This document shows positions 1-9,507 of a DNA stretch of 64,000 bases, in pieces. The notes under the pieces are model-generated. The model was not told the DNA's origin and did not search any database. It saw only the letters and a program-made list of their open reading frames with translations. Position 1 is the first letter of the stretch; each line of letters begins with the position of its first letter. The position numbers and the translations under genes are program-made. Origin of the DNA: Candidatus Nitrosocaldaceae archaeon (lineage in GTDB: Archaea; Thermoproteota; Nitrososphaeria; Nitrososphaerales; Nitrosocaldaceae); the NCBI GenBank assembly GCA_026002835.1, contig BPGC01000001.1:62001-126000 (forward strand), given 5' to 3'.

Positions 1-2
1 AT

Positions 3-188
3 ATAAATGTGAGTGAGAATTTCATAATATTAAAGGATAACAAATTACATACATATGTATCAATATCGTTAAGTAATGATATGTTATTTTGCAATCATTG
101 TGTATCTATGGATTGTGAGCATCTTAAAGTAGCTAGAAATCTTCCAGCGGTTAAACAATGGGCAAAGACTAGAAGCATAACTTTATAG
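3..188 (+). CDS. C-terminal end of a small Cys/His protein (cut by window edge)
   Basis: An open frame enters from the left edge and ends at a TAG at 186-188. The 61 visible codons read as coding and include a Cys-X2-Cys-X5-Cys-X-His cluster (residues FCNHCVSMDCEH), which looks like a small metal-binding knuckle of the SWIM or zinc-ribbon kind. The tail after it is basic and helical. The N-terminus is outside the window, so the family cannot be named. It is separated from the next gene by about 40 bases containing a TATA-like stretch. Confidence 0.6.
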   Translation: MNVSENFIILKDNKLHTYVSISLSNDMLFCNHCVSMDCEHLKVARNLPAVKQWAKTRSITL

Positions 189-226
189 ATTATCTCATTT
201 TCTTTGAATATACTTATATCCATTAC

Positions 227-799
227 ATGCATAGTAATAGAATGAGCGATGAACATATAGAAGGGAGCCATAAGGCATTACTTATAGCAGCAAGCGTTAT
301 TCTTAAATCGTTCTTGATGGTGATAGTTACTAGTAGTATATTTTGTAATACTATAGATCCATCAGCATTCTTGTTACAAGAATGTAGTAATTATGGTTAT
401 ATAGCTACAAGTTTAGGAGCCATTATTGCATTAGCTGGAGGATTTGGTTTCTTTATGATCAGAATAAAAGCATTCGATTCTATATTTGCAAAAGTTATGA
501 AGACAGATTTCTTAGTTACTGCTATGTACTTTACAGTAGCATTTATAGCTCCCACTTATATAGCTCCAAAAGTTATGATCTGGTTATTTGGTCTATGGAT
601 CTTTGGAATGTTATTGGCACCGTTCAATAAAGAACGAACTTTATGGAAGAAGATTACTGAATATGGAGGGTTAGTAGCATTAGGAACTTTTCTAGCAATA
701 GACTTCATAGAGTTTGATGTTGATATTAGCAGACCTATAACGTTAGGTATGATAGTAAGTAGTATAATGAGCGTATTTGGTTCTGGAAGAACTAATTAA
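227..799 (+). CDS. multi-pass membrane protein of unknown function
   Basis: This 190-residue protein has about five or six hydrophobic segments (roughly residues 18-40, 58-80, 93-112, 113-135, 146-165 and 172-187) and a short charged N-terminus, so it should be an integral membrane protein. I see no catalytic or transport motif. The ATG at 242 (MSDEH) is an alternative start, and slightly more likely because the region before it is close to the probable promoter. The gene is followed 23 bases later by the aminotransferase gene on the same strand. I do not recognise the family. Confidence 0.6.
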   Translation: MHSNRMSDEHIEGSHKALLIAASVILKSFLMVIVTSSIFCNTIDPSAFLLQECSNYGYIATSLGAIIALAGGFGFFMIRIKAFDSIFAKVMKTDFLVTAMYFTVAFIAPTYIAPKVMIWLFGLWIFGMLLAPFNKERTLWKKITEYGGLVALGTFLAIDFIEFDVDISRPITLGMIVSSIMSVFGSGRTN

Positions 800-822
800 T
801 AATAGTATGCTGTTAATTATAC

Positions 823-2022
823 ATGCACAATATATCTGTTGAACCGCCAGGTCCAAAAGCTAAAGGCATAGTAGAAAAGATAAATAGATTGTGCATAGAC
901 TCTACATTCTCTTATCCTTTAGTAATAGAAGATGGAAAAGGTTGTTATATTAGAGACCCAGATGGAAATATATTCTTAGATTTCACATCTAATATAGGTT
1001 CCTCTCCACTAGGATATTCGCATCCTGCTATATTAGAGGTTATTAAAGAATACTCTAAAAATGGAGCACATAAGATCGCTGGTCAAGATTTTTATTGTAA
1101 AGAGCATGCAGATATAGCTGAAAAGTTATTAAAGATAGTGCCAGACAACTTTAAGGCATTCTTCATAAACTCTGGAGCTGAGGCTGTAGAGAATGCAATA
1201 AAACTTGCATATAGAAAGACTGGAAAGAAGGTTGGGATATCATGTTATGGAGCATTTCATGGAAGAACATTAGGTGCATTAACTTTTACCTATAGCAAAC
1301 CAGTCCAGAAGAAGAATTATCCAGAATTGCCAGTAAGAAGGATCAAGTTTTGCGTAGATGATAATGATCCTAGCATAGATGATATAGATGATCTAATAGA
1401 TGATAAGATAGCATTCATAATAACAGAGATAGTTCAAGGAGAAGGCGGTTATAATATCGCTAGCAAAAGATTCATAGAAAAACTCTACAAGACAGCAAAG
1501 GAATACAATATACCATTAATAATAGATGAAGTGCAATCTGGCATGGGAAGAACTGGAAGATGGTGGGCGTTCGAACATTATAATATAAGACCAGATATAA
1601 TGAGTATAGCTAAAGCATTACAAGTGGGTGCTACTGTATTTGATGAATCATTTACTCCAGAACGAGGTGCATTATCAAGCACTTGGGGAGGAGGAGATAG
1701 AATAGATTTAGCTGTAGGAAGCAAGATAATTGATACTATTATCAAAGATAGATTGATAGATAATGCTAGAGATATGGGTAATCTCTTACTAAAAAGGTTA
1801 AAAGAATTAGGATTGAATGCAAGAGGTTTGGGATTGATGATTGGTATAGAATTCGATACTAAAGAGGTTAGAGATAAGGTAATAATTAATGCATTTAAGA
1901 ATGGTTTATTATTACTACAAGCTGGAGAAAAGACGGTTAGAATTATACCGCCATTAATAATAAATGAAGAGGAAGTTAATGAGGGTGTAGATATATTAAG
2001 CAGAGTTATTAGATCTCTCTAA
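823..2022 (+). CDS. class III pyridoxal-phosphate aminotransferase
   Basis: The 399-residue product belongs to the acetylornithine/GABA/lysine-6-aminotransferase fold (class III). Visible hallmarks are the cofactor phosphate-binding NSGAEAVENA segment near residue 117, the Asp of IIDEVQSGMGRTGR at 235, and the Schiff-base lysine K264 in SIAKALQ. The STWGGG segment after the lysine resembles lysine 6-aminotransferases more than acetylornithine enzymes, but substrate cannot be read from sequence. A TAATTAATAATAG box about 25 bases upstream fits a leaderless start. The 3' end overlaps the convergent CoxG-like gene by 27 bases. Confidence 0.85.
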   Translation: MHNISVEPPGPKAKGIVEKINRLCIDSTFSYPLVIEDGKGCYIRDPDGNIFLDFTSNIGSSPLGYSHPAILEVIKEYSKNGAHKIAGQDFYCKEHADIAEKLLKIVPDNFKAFFINSGAEAVENAIKLAYRKTGKKVGISCYGAFHGRTLGALTFTYSKPVQKKNYPELPVRRIKFCVDDNDPSIDDIDDLIDDKIAFIITEIVQGEGGYNIASKRFIEKLYKTAKEYNIPLIIDEVQSGMGRTGRWWAFEHYNIRPDIMSIAKALQVGATVFDESFTPERGALSSTWGGGDRIDLAVGSKIIDTIIKDRLIDNARDMGNLLLKRLKELGLNARGLGLMIGIEFDTKEVRDKVIINAFKNGLLLLQAGEKTVRIIPPLIINEEEVNEGVDILSRVIRSL

Positions 2023-2439
2023 CCTACCTTTTATACATTTAAGCATAGGTGTTTCTATATCCTCGACTATCTTATGAATCAAAGATTTAGGAATGGTTTT
2101 AAGCAGTCCATACGTTTCAGCGGTTACTGTTATCTCAATCTTAGTATTATCAGAGAATGTTATATTAAATAACATATAAAATGATGAGCCTATGGAAGAA
2201 CCTTTCATAGTTATCTTCATAGTATTATCTTTAATCTCATTTATCTCAGACTCTATTCTAAACTTGCCTTTTATGAATGAGAAAGGCGGTTTGATCTTTG
2301 CCTTAAAACCATTCTTTTCTATCTCCACATCCTCAAGATTAGGAATGCAAGAGGTTATCTTATTTATATCATTAAAAAACTGCCAAACGTCATCTATATC
2401 AGCATTTATCTCATACTCTTTCTTAAGTTCTATATGCAC
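1996..2439 (-). CDS. CoxG-like SRPBCC (START-fold) protein
   Basis: The protein begins with the SRPBCC pattern of a beta strand followed by a helix (INADIDDVWQFFNDI), then the CIPNLEDVE turn typical of the CoxG/carbon-monoxide-dehydrogenase subunit G group of small hydrophobic-cavity proteins. Members bind lipids or quinones, or help deliver molybdenum enzymes to membranes; the ligand here is unknown. The longest frame would begin at 2484 and overlap the divergent acyl-CoA dehydrogenase start, so I prefer the GTG at 2439-2437 (VHIELKKEYE), which gives about 147 residues and starts exactly at the domain. Confidence 0.7.
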   Translation of the reverse strand: MHIELKKEYEINADIDDVWQFFNDINKITSCIPNLEDVEIEKNGFKAKIKPPFSFIKGKFRIESEINEIKDNTMKITMKGSSIGSSFYMLFNITFSDNTKIEITVTAETYGLLKTIPKSLIHKIVEDIETPMLKCIKGRLERSNNSA

Positions 2440-2473
2440 AGATATATAAATTGGTAGCAGATAAAAAAGTCTT

Positions 2474-3616
2474 ATGGAAAGCATTCTAGATGATGTTAAA
2501 AGATTCTGTCATAAACTCAGACCTATTGAGGATGTATGCTATCTAGAGCATAGGTTTAACGATCAATTATTACCATTGTCTAAAGAGTTTAATCTCTTAG
2601 GATTACCAGTTCCAAAAGAGTTTGGAGGAAGGGAGGCTGATAACTTGACATATGTTAAAGCACTGGAAAGGATAGGTATGGAAGGAAGCGGCATAAGATC
2701 CTTCTTCTCTGCACATAGTTCGTTAGCACAAAAGACATTGATTAGATTTGGGAATGATCATCAGAAAGAGAATTATCTTAAAAGATCTACCAAAGATATG
2801 ATACTAGCATTTGCTTTAACTGAACCAGAAGCTGGTAGCAATCCGTTAGAATTAAAGACTAGATATAAGAAGGATGGAGATTATTATATATTAAATGGAG
2901 CAAAATATCTTATAACCAATGCAAACATAGCAGATGCCATAATTGTATTTGCTAAGAATGATGTTATGAGTGCATTCATAATAGATACTGATAAAGAAGG
3001 GATTGAGAGAGAAGAACTGGTATCTAAAATGGGAACGCCAACTACAAATACTGGTATGTTTGAATTGAGTAATTATAAAGTTCCAAAGGAGAATCTTATA
3101 GGTAAAGAAGGAGAAGGATGGAGTATAGCAAAAGATGCTTTGATCGAAGGAAGGTTAAGTGTAGCAGCTGGAGCTGTTGGAAGTATAAAAGATTGTCTTA
3201 TAGAATCTATAAACTATTCTAAAGAGAGAGAACAGTATGGCAAACCTATAGCAAGACATCAATTAATACAAGACCATATTGCAACCATCAAACTTCATCT
3301 ATCATCATCATATATGATGGTAAAAAGAGCAGTTATGTATAAGGATAGATGGGATAAGAATATTGATGATAAAGAGTTAAGGAGAAAAGCAGATCTAGCA
3401 GTAGCAGAAGCTAAACTATTTGCTGTTAATGCTGCTTATGATGCAGCAGATAGAGCTGTTCAGATATTTGGGGGAAGAGGTTGGTCGTTCTTATATAGAG
3501 TAGGAAGACATCTAGTAGATAACAGAGTTTGTAGGATCTATGAAGGCACAGATGAGATCTTAAAGTTAAAGATAGCATCTATAGTCTTAGGAAAAGAGTT
3601 CAGAGCTTATTCATAA
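2474..3616 (+). CDS. acyl-CoA dehydrogenase
   Basis: This 380-residue flavoprotein shows the acyl-CoA dehydrogenase signatures: LTEPEAGSNP in the middle domain near residue 113, the FAD-contacting NGAKYLITNA strand, a KEREQYGKPIARHQ stretch, and the C-terminal FGGRG followed by RIYEGTDEI, where E357 sits at the catalytic base position of short/medium-chain enzymes. It would oxidise an acyl-CoA to the 2-enoyl-CoA using an electron-transfer acceptor. It is divergent from the CoxG-like gene and abuts the NikR-like gene tail to tail with no gap. Substrate chain length cannot be judged. Confidence 0.9.
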   Translation: MESILDDVKRFCHKLRPIEDVCYLEHRFNDQLLPLSKEFNLLGLPVPKEFGGREADNLTYVKALERIGMEGSGIRSFFSAHSSLAQKTLIRFGNDHQKENYLKRSTKDMILAFALTEPEAGSNPLELKTRYKKDGDYYILNGAKYLITNANIADAIIVFAKNDVMSAFIIDTDKEGIEREELVSKMGTPTTNTGMFELSNYKVPKENLIGKEGEGWSIAKDALIEGRLSVAAGAVGSIKDCLIESINYSKEREQYGKPIARHQLIQDHIATIKLHLSSSYMMVKRAVMYKDRWDKNIDDKELRRKADLAVAEAKLFAVNAAYDAADRAVQIFGGRGWSFLYRVGRHLVDNRVCRIYEGTDEILKLKIASIVLGKEFRAYS

Positions 3617-4006
3617 CTATGCTATCAATAACCTAACATGCTCCATACCTTCATTAGCCTGGAACTCTTTAGTCATATTCTGTATCTTTTTAGCATCCCC
3701 TTCTATTACAAACAGTTCTAAGCATTTGTTATTCCTTAATTTGCAATGAAGATGTGTCTTTATGATATCCTCATATCTCGATTTTATCTTAGTTGATGCT
3801 TCATCCTCTTCTTCATGAGTTACAATCAATACACAGCCTATACTTCCTACTAGTTGTTCTTTCTCTATCTTATCTGCTAAAAGCATCCTAATACCAGCTC
3901 TAATAACCTCAGATCTACCAGAGAATCCAAACTCTTTCTGTAATTCATCTATACTCTTGAGCATATTCTCGTTAAGTGATATGCTAACAATCTTTACATC
4001 CTTCAT
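3617..4006 (-). CDS. NikR-like ribbon-helix-helix metal-responsive repressor
   Basis: The 129-residue protein combines an N-terminal ribbon-helix-helix DNA-binding domain (VSISLNENMLKSIDEL then GFSGRSEVIRAGIR, residues 6-42) with a C-terminal ACT-like domain as in NikR. Candidate ligands are H64, H85, H87 and C95; the HxH is conserved but its spacing to the Cys differs from classical nickel-binding NikR, so another metal is possible. It is divergent from a Zn/Mn-type ABC transporter, and the intervening 100 bases carry repeated TTAATAA motifs. A role as metal-dependent repressor of that operon and of itself is an inference from this arrangement. Confidence 0.8.
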   Translation of the reverse strand: MKDVKIVSISLNENMLKSIDELQKEFGFSGRSEVIRAGIRMLLADKIEKEQLVGSIGCVLIVTHEEEDEASTKIKSRYEDIIKTHLHCKLRNNKCLELFVIEGDAKKIQNMTKEFQANEGMEHVRLLIA

Positions 4007-4015
4007 TACTCTAAG

Positions 4016-4105
4016 AATGTTAATAACGATTTATAAGCATTCTCTATTAATGTTAATAACAAAATACATATATATTAATAACATCAATATAATGATATTA
4101 ATAAA
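4016..4105. promoter_or_regulatory. phased operator repeats between NikR-like gene and Zn/Mn transporter
   Basis: Four copies of a 12-base motif lie in direct orientation: AATGTTAATAAC at 4016-4027 and again at 4049-4060, TATATTAATAAC at 4071-4082, and GATATTAATAAA at 4094-4105. Spacings are 33, 22 and 23 bases, close to 3, 2 and 2 helical turns. The core GTTAATAAC is a hyphenated inverted repeat (GTTA-A-TAAC). The third copy lies where a TATA box for a leaderless start at 4106 would sit, so occupancy should block transcription. Confidence 0.6.
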
Positions 4106-4969
4106 ATGAATAAATTGGTAATAGGAGCATCTATAGGAATTGTTATTGTTATGCTAGCAATATTAGCTATGCCATCAGATACTCAAAGAGACGATGGTTT
4201 TAAGATAATTGTTAGTGCTTATCCTCTCTACGAGTTTACTACTGCTATTGTTAAAGATAAGGCTGAGGTTAAACTGTTAACTCCAGAAGGTGTAGAGATT
4301 CATGATTGGGAACCTACTACAAGAGAACTAGAATTATTGCAAAATGCTGATATGCTAATATATAACAGTAGAAAGTTGGAACCATATATAGATAAAATAG
4401 AAATAGATATTTTATTAGTAGAAGCATCTAAAGATATAATAAAGAATGATGATCCTCATGTATGGTTAGATCCATTACTTGCTAAAGAACAAGTCAATAA
4501 TATATTAGATGTTATAATAAGCATAGATGCTAAGAATGAAGAATATTACAAAGAGAATGCTAATACATATCTTCAAAGATTGGATAAACTCCATGAAGAG
4601 TTTGTAGATGGGTTAGACAACTGTGCTAAAAGAGAGTTTATTGTATTACACTCTGCTTATCAATATTTAGCAGATAGATACAACCTTAAGCAGATACCAT
4701 TAATAGAACTTCCTGAAGAAGATATATCTGCTAAGAAGGTTAGAGAGATCATAGATCTAATTAGAGCAAAGCAGATAGATGTAATATATGCTGAAGAGGG
4801 TATAGACAAAAGGGTTATAAATCAATTATCTGAAGAGGTAAATGTTAAGATACTAACATTAAGTCCTATAGAGGTTATAAGCAAAGAAGATAGAGTTAAT
4901 GGTATTACCTATATAGATAAGATGCTTGGCAATCTAGAAAATCTTAGAATAGGGTTAGGATGCGTATGA
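4106..4969 (+). CDS. zinc/manganese ABC transporter substrate-binding protein (ZnuA/TroA family)
   Basis: The 287-residue protein starts with a hydrophobic signal anchor (residues 4-22, no lipobox Cys) and then the cluster A-I metal-binding fold. The expected ligand positions are visible: His in EIHDWEP, His in DPHVWLDP, His in LHSAYQYLA and an acidic residue in YAEEG. It lacks the long His-rich loop of many zinc-specific ZnuA proteins, so Zn versus Mn is not decided. It is the first gene of a three-gene operon whose reading frames overlap or touch, with the NikR-like repressor divergent. Confidence 0.9.
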   Translation: MNKLVIGASIGIVIVMLAILAMPSDTQRDDGFKIIVSAYPLYEFTTAIVKDKAEVKLLTPEGVEIHDWEPTTRELELLQNADMLIYNSRKLEPYIDKIEIDILLVEASKDIIKNDDPHVWLDPLLAKEQVNNILDVIISIDAKNEEYYKENANTYLQRLDKLHEEFVDGLDNCAKREFIVLHSAYQYLADRYNLKQIPLIELPEEDISAKKVREIIDLIRAKQIDVIYAEEGIDKRVINQLSEEVNVKILTLSPIEVISKEDRVNGITYIDKMLGNLENLRIGLGCV

Positions 4970-5736
4970 ATATACTAGATGTTAAAGATCTTACAGTTAT
5001 TATAAATAATAATGTGATATTAGATAGAATAGATCTTAGCGTAGAAAAAGGAGAATTGTTAGGTATATTAGGACCAAATGGTGCTGGAAAGACTACATTC
5101 TTCAAAGCGATTTTAGGATTGATAGATTATGATGGAAGTATAAGTATATTCAATTATAAAGATAGTGAAAGGATTAAAGTATTACCATTCATATCATACC
5201 TTCCTCAGAAGATAAACATAGATAACAATTTTCCAGTTACAGTTAACGATCTGATTTCTACAGCATTCATCCAGTTAAGATATATGAGAAAGCATAAAAA
5301 ACTATTAGAGAAGCAAGGTTATGAATGGTCTGATTATGATATCAGTATAGATAAAGTATTAGATATAGTTGGTTTGAAGAACAAAAAAGATGTTAGGCTA
5401 GGAAATTTGTCTGGAGGAGAATTACAAAGAGCATTGATTGCTAAAGTATTGATATGTAAATCGCCATTATTAATATTAGATGAACCATTTACAGCATTAG
5501 ATGCAGATGCTCAGAATATGTTATCTGATCTATTGAAGATGCTTAATGAAGAATATGATATAACTGTAATATTAGCAGCACATGATCTATTATTACTTCT
5601 AGAACTAGCCAATAATATAGTGTGTATGAATAAGAAGATATTCTTCCACGGTAGTAAAGATGAATGCATGAATAATGATATGCTCAAATATTATAGCGAA
5701 TCTGCGATGCATTTTCACATGGAGGAGCATGAGTAA
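4966..5736 (+). CDS. zinc/manganese ABC transporter ATP-binding protein
   Basis: This is a standard ABC ATPase: Walker A GPNGAGKTT near residue 38, a Q-loop (LPQK), the LSGGELQRA signature near 150, Walker B LLILDEPF and the switch His in AAHDL. The frame opens at 4960, but the ATG at 4966 makes an ATGA overlap with the stop of the binding-protein gene, the usual coupled arrangement, so I take it as the start. It energises metal uptake with the neighbouring permease. Confidence 0.9.
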   Translation: MNILDVKDLTVIINNNVILDRIDLSVEKGELLGILGPNGAGKTTFFKAILGLIDYDGSISIFNYKDSERIKVLPFISYLPQKINIDNNFPVTVNDLISTAFIQLRYMRKHKKLLEKQGYEWSDYDISIDKVLDIVGLKNKKDVRLGNLSGGELQRALIAKVLICKSPLLILDEPFTALDADAQNMLSDLLKMLNEEYDITVILAAHDLLLLLELANNIVCMNKKIFFHGSKDECMNNDMLKYYSESAMHFHMEEHE

Positions 5737-6561
5737 ATGATTGATATACTATCATACCTATTCATACAAAAAGCATTGATGAGTGGTATAGTTATAAGCA
5801 TAGCATGTTCTATGCTTGGACTATTCTTGGTCATGAGGAGATACTCATTATTTGGTGATGCCATGGCTCATGTAGCATTATCTGGTATAGCTATAGGTAT
5901 ATTCTTGAACATATATCCATTATGGAGTTCATTACTAACATCTATCCTAGCATCGTTAGGAATAACAAAATTACGAAAGAGTAGCAGATTACAAGGTGAT
6001 ATAATAATAGCTGTATTGCTAATAACTGGAGTTGCTTCTGCTGTATTGCTAATAAGCGCATCTGAAGGATTTACTGTAGATCTATTCTCATATCTATTTG
6101 GTAGTATATTCTTGATAAGCAATGAAGATTTCATAGCTGTTATTATTGCTAGCATAGGTATAGTATCATCCCTAATAATATTGAAAGATAGACTGTTATT
6201 CATGGCATTGGATGAAGAACAAGCAAAGATTAGCGGGATTAATACAGAGGTTATAGATTATATATTCATGATCTTAGCAAGTATAATAGTAATAATAGCG
6301 ATAAGATTGGTTGGAGTTTTGCTAGTATCATCATTAATAGTATTACCAAATATAGCAAGTATCATGCTTGGTAAAGGATTCAAAGATACATTATTGGCAT
6401 CTATTGGCATATCAATAGCATCTGTAATTATAGGAATATTAGCATCATACTATCTAGATCTTGCACCATCTGGAATGATAGTATTAGTTGGAGTTTTAGC
6501 ATTATTAATAATAGCTGTAAATAAGAGAGTTAATAAGATTAGATTGACAATTAAACAATAA
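5737..6561 (+). CDS. zinc/manganese ABC transporter permease (ZnuB/TroC family)
   Basis: The 274-residue protein has about seven or eight membrane segments and the family features [22 protein letters not shown] near residue 33 and [19 protein letters not shown] near 196. Its ATG follows the TAA of the ATPase gene with no space, consistent with translational coupling. Together with the two preceding genes it forms a complete metal importer. Confidence 0.9.
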   Translation: MIDILSYLFIQKALMSGIVISIACSMLGLFLVMRRYSLFGDAMAHVALSGIAIGIFLNIYPLWSSLLTSILASLGITKLRKSSRLQGDIIIAVLLITGVASAVLLISASEGFTVDLFSYLFGSIFLISNEDFIAVIIASIGIVSSLIILKDRLLFMALDEEQAKISGINTEVIDYIFMILASIIVIIAIRLVGVLLVSSLIVLPNIASIMLGKGFKDTLLASIGISIASVIIGILASYYLDLAPSGMIVLVGVLALLIIAVNKRVNKIRLTIKQ

Positions 6562-6587
6562 TTAAATATGATAAAAAGTATAAGATT

Positions 6588-8621
6588 ATGATGAGTAAAC
6601 GTTTGAATAGGCTAGCAAAAGAATCAAGTCCTTATTTGCTACAGCATGCTGATAATCCAGTTGATTGGTATCCTTGGTCAGAAGAAGCATTGAAGAGATC
6701 AAAGGAGGAAGATAAGCCTATCTTCTTAAGCATAGGATATAGTGCTTGCCATTGGTGTCATGTTATGGAACATGAATCATTTGAGAATGAAGAGATAGCA
6801 GAGATAATGAACAAACATTTTATAAATATCAAGGTTGATAGAGAAGAAAGACCAGATATTGATGAGATTTATCAGAGGGTTTGCCAATTGGCTACTGGAA
6901 CTGGAGGATGGCCATTAAGTGTATTCCTAACTCCAGAACTAAAGCCATTCTATGTTGGAACTTACTTCCCTCCAGAAGATAGATATGGAATGCCAGGTTT
7001 CAAAACATTATTAAAACAATTAGCAGAAGCTTGGAAATATAATCGAGATGCTATAGAGAAACAAGCAGAACAGATAGTTAAAGGTTTGAAGCAGTTAGAT
7101 GAATTCGCTATTAAAGGAACAGATAGCATAGATAAGAGCATATTAGATGAAGCAGCAGTAAATCTATTGCAAAGTGCAGATACAATAAATGGAGGCTTTG
7201 GACCAGCTCCTAAATTTCCAAACTCTATGCTATTATCATTTATGTTAAGATATTATAGGTTTAGTAATATAAGCAAGTTTAAAGAGTTTGTATTTTTAAC
7301 TCTTGATAAGATGAGTGAAGGAGGTATATATGATCAGATAGGAGGAGGATTTCATAGATACTCTACAGATTCTAAATGGCTAGTTCCTCATTTTGAGAAG
7401 ATGCTTTATGATAATGCATTATTACCGATAGTATATGCTGAAGCTTATCAGTTATCTAAAGATCAAAGATATGCAAAGATTGTTAGAGAAACATTAGATT
7501 ATGTTATTAGAGAGATGAGAAGCGATGAAGGAGGATTTTATTCAACACAAGATGCAGATTCGGAAGGGGTTGAAGGCAAGTATTACACATTTACCAAAGA
7601 TGAGATATACAAATTACTAGATAAGAGAGATGCAGATATAATATGCAAATACTATGGCATAACAGAGGAAGGCAATTTTGAAGGAAGGAATATACTCCAT
7701 ATATCAACTAGCATAGATAAGATTGCTAAAGAACTAGGATTATCTATAGATGAGGTTAGAGATAGGATAGAGAATAGTAGGAAGATATTATTAGATGCTA
7801 GAGAGAAGAGAGTGAAACCAGCAAGAGATGAGAAGATAATAACTAGTTGGAACAGTTTGATGATATCAGCATTCATAAAAGGTTATAGAATAACTTTTGA
7901 TGAAAGGTATTATAACATAGCTAAAGATGCTATAGGGTTTATTGCTAATAAGTTGAGCAAGGATTATGAACTCATGCATGTTTATAAAGATGGAAAAGCA
8001 AAGATTCATGGTTATTTAGATGATTATGCATTTTATATATCTGCATTATTAGATATGTTTGAGATAGATTCTAAAGCAGAATATCTAGATCATGCTATAG
8101 ATTATGCTAACTATATGTTAGAGCATTTCTCCAATGATGATTTATACTATACATCCGATAAACATGAAGAGATAATAACCAGACCAAAAAGCATTTATGA
8201 TCTATCAATACCTTCTGGAACATCAATTGCTGTGCAAGCCCTATTGAGATTATATCATTATACACAAGAAGATGCTTATCTAAAGAAAACAATTAGCATT
8301 ATGAAAAGGTATGCTACATTAGCAGCTGAGAATCCATTTGCATTTGGTGCTTTGTTGAATGGCATATATCTATATGTTAAGAAACCTATTGAGATTGTGC
8401 TAATAACTAAAGATGATAATGCTAAAAGATGGCTTTTAAGCAGATATATACCAGAAAGTGTAATTGCTGTTACAGATAAAATCGAAGATCTTAGAAAGTT
8501 TGCCTTCTTTAAGGATAAAGCTGTTAATGATAAATTGACCGCTTATGTATGTAAAGAGTTCAGATGCTCCCTTCCATTGCACAGTATTAAAGAGATGGAG
8601 GAGTATATCTCTAAATTATAA
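6588..8621 (+). CDS. DUF255 thioredoxin-domain protein (YyaL/SPATA20 family)
   Basis: The 677-residue protein has the family start [18 protein letters not shown], then a thioredoxin-like domain with C54-HW-C57 (CHWCH) and the [13 protein letters not shown] block, followed by an alpha/alpha-toroid resembling N-acylglucosamine 2-epimerase ([25 protein letters not shown]). The length matches the family, which is widespread but biochemically poorly defined. The 3' end overlaps the convergent winged-helix gene by 6 bases. Confidence 0.9.
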   Translation: MMSKRLNRLAKESSPYLLQHADNPVDWYPWSEEALKRSKEEDKPIFLSIGYSACHWCHVMEHESFENEEIAEIMNKHFINIKVDREERPDIDEIYQRVCQLATGTGGWPLSVFLTPELKPFYVGTYFPPEDRYGMPGFKTLLKQLAEAWKYNRDAIEKQAEQIVKGLKQLDEFAIKGTDSIDKSILDEAAVNLLQSADTINGGFGPAPKFPNSMLLSFMLRYYRFSNISKFKEFVFLTLDKMSEGGIYDQIGGGFHRYSTDSKWLVPHFEKMLYDNALLPIVYAEAYQLSKDQRYAKIVRETLDYVIREMRSDEGGFYSTQDADSEGVEGKYYTFTKDEIYKLLDKRDADIICKYYGITEEGNFEGRNILHISTSIDKIAKELGLSIDEVRDRIENSRKILLDAREKRVKPARDEKIITSWNSLMISAFIKGYRITFDERYYNIAKDAIGFIANKLSKDYELMHVYKDGKAKIHGYLDDYAFYISALLDMFEIDSKAEYLDHAIDYANYMLEHFSNDDLYYTSDKHEEIITRPKSIYDLSIPSGTSIAVQALLRLYHYTQEDAYLKKTISIMKRYATLAAENPFAFGALLNGIYLYVKKPIEIVLITKDDNAKRWLLSRYIPESVIAVTDKIEDLRKFAFFKDKAVNDKLTAYVCKEFRCSLPLHSIKEMEEYISKL

Positions 8622-8921
8622 CAATTCAAATTCTAGTATATTATTATCTTCCAATCTTAGCAAATCTCTAGTTATTTGATCAAACAAATCTATATACTTG
8701 AATCCTTTATCTGTAGTTTTATACCTAGCATGAGGTTTGTACTCTATTCTTAAAAGTTCTTTAGATATCAAGAATTCTATATATCTCTGCATTACATGAA
8801 AATTTAGATTTGTTTTATACACCAATCTAGTCTTGTTTATTCCTTGTCTTGCCTCATATAATATATTGTATATTATCTCAAACGAACTCCTCCGCTCTCC
8901 CATTAGAATGCCTTTTCTCAT
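8616..8921 (-). CDS. winged-helix DNA-binding protein
   Basis: This 101-residue protein has the compact archaeal winged-helix pattern: a first helix ([13 protein letters not shown]), a recognition segment ([24 protein letters not shown]), then a wing ending in [12 protein letters not shown]. It resembles the small HTH_45-type regulators common in Nitrososphaerota. Met-7 is an alternative start. It is divergent from another small winged-helix gene across a 240-base AT-rich gap that contains a perfect palindrome. Confidence 0.75.
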   Translation of the reverse strand: MRKGILMGERRSSFEIIYNILYEARQGINKTRLVYKTNLNFHVMQRYIEFLISKELLRIEYKPHARYKTTDKGFKYIDLFDQITRDLLRLEDNNILEFELL

Positions 8922-8961
8922 ACTTATCTTATTTAATTATTAAAGATATAACTACTAGTCT

Positions 8962-8975
8962 GTAATAATTATTAC
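8962..8975. promoter_or_regulatory. 14-bp perfect palindrome in divergent regulator promoter
   Basis: GTAATAATTATTAC is a perfect inverted repeat located 40 bases upstream of the minus-strand winged-helix start. The whole 8922-9161 interval has no convincing gene and is AT-rich, holding only TATA-like runs (for example near 9135-9150, before the plus-strand start) and this palindrome. An operator role is inferred; in such AT-rich DNA a chance palindrome is possible. Confidence 0.35.
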
Positions 8976-9161
8976 GTTTAATGTTATAATGCAAAATTTA
9001 TTATTTGTCTAATTATTATTGAGATATTAGATTAGATAAAAATGATGATATATTACTGAATAGTGATAACTTGTAAGATTTTACTACGATCTTTATATGA
9101 AATACTGTTCGATAATAAAATTACTTACATTTTTAAATATTTAATAATCTAAGATAATATT

Positions 9162-9476
9162 ATGATGAAACCAGAAGTAGAAAAGAAAACATCGCTATTG
9201 TTAAGAGCATTAGATTCAGAACTGCGTAGAGAATTAATAAAAATTGCTTATGAGGAAGGTGCATTAGATGCAGATGGATATTATAATTCGGTTACTAAGA
9301 GGGGTTTTAATATAAAATATAAAGAATCTGTATATAAAGAATTACAATTACTAGTAGAAGCAGAACTTCTAGAGAAATATTATGATGTAAAAAGCAAGAA
9401 AATAAGATATAGGTTAAATGCTAGCAAAGTTATAATAGATCTTAAGAATATGGAGAGTTATGTAATGAAAGAATGA
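9162..9476 (+). CDS. small winged-helix transcription regulator (ArsR-like)
   Basis: The 104-residue product reads as an ArsR-type winged helix: LLRALDSELRRELIKIAYE as the first helices, a Lys-rich recognition segment around residues 48-66, and a wing at KSKKIRYRL. It has no Cys cluster for metal sensing. It is divergent from the other winged-helix gene and precedes the GIY-YIG gene by about 30 bases. Target genes are unknown. Confidence 0.65.
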   Translation: MMKPEVEKKTSLLLRALDSELRRELIKIAYEEGALDADGYYNSVTKRGFNIKYKESVYKELQLLVEAELLEKYYDVKSKKIRYRLNASKVIIDLKNMESYVMKE

Positions 9477-9507
9477 GAATAAATAACTCTCCATTAATAA
9501 TTATTTT

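Noticed and set aside
9042..9070. C/D box-like string ATGATGA ... CTGA ... TGATAA upstream of the 9162 gene
   Set aside because: Only 7 bases separate box C from D', too few for a guide, and no final box D follows.
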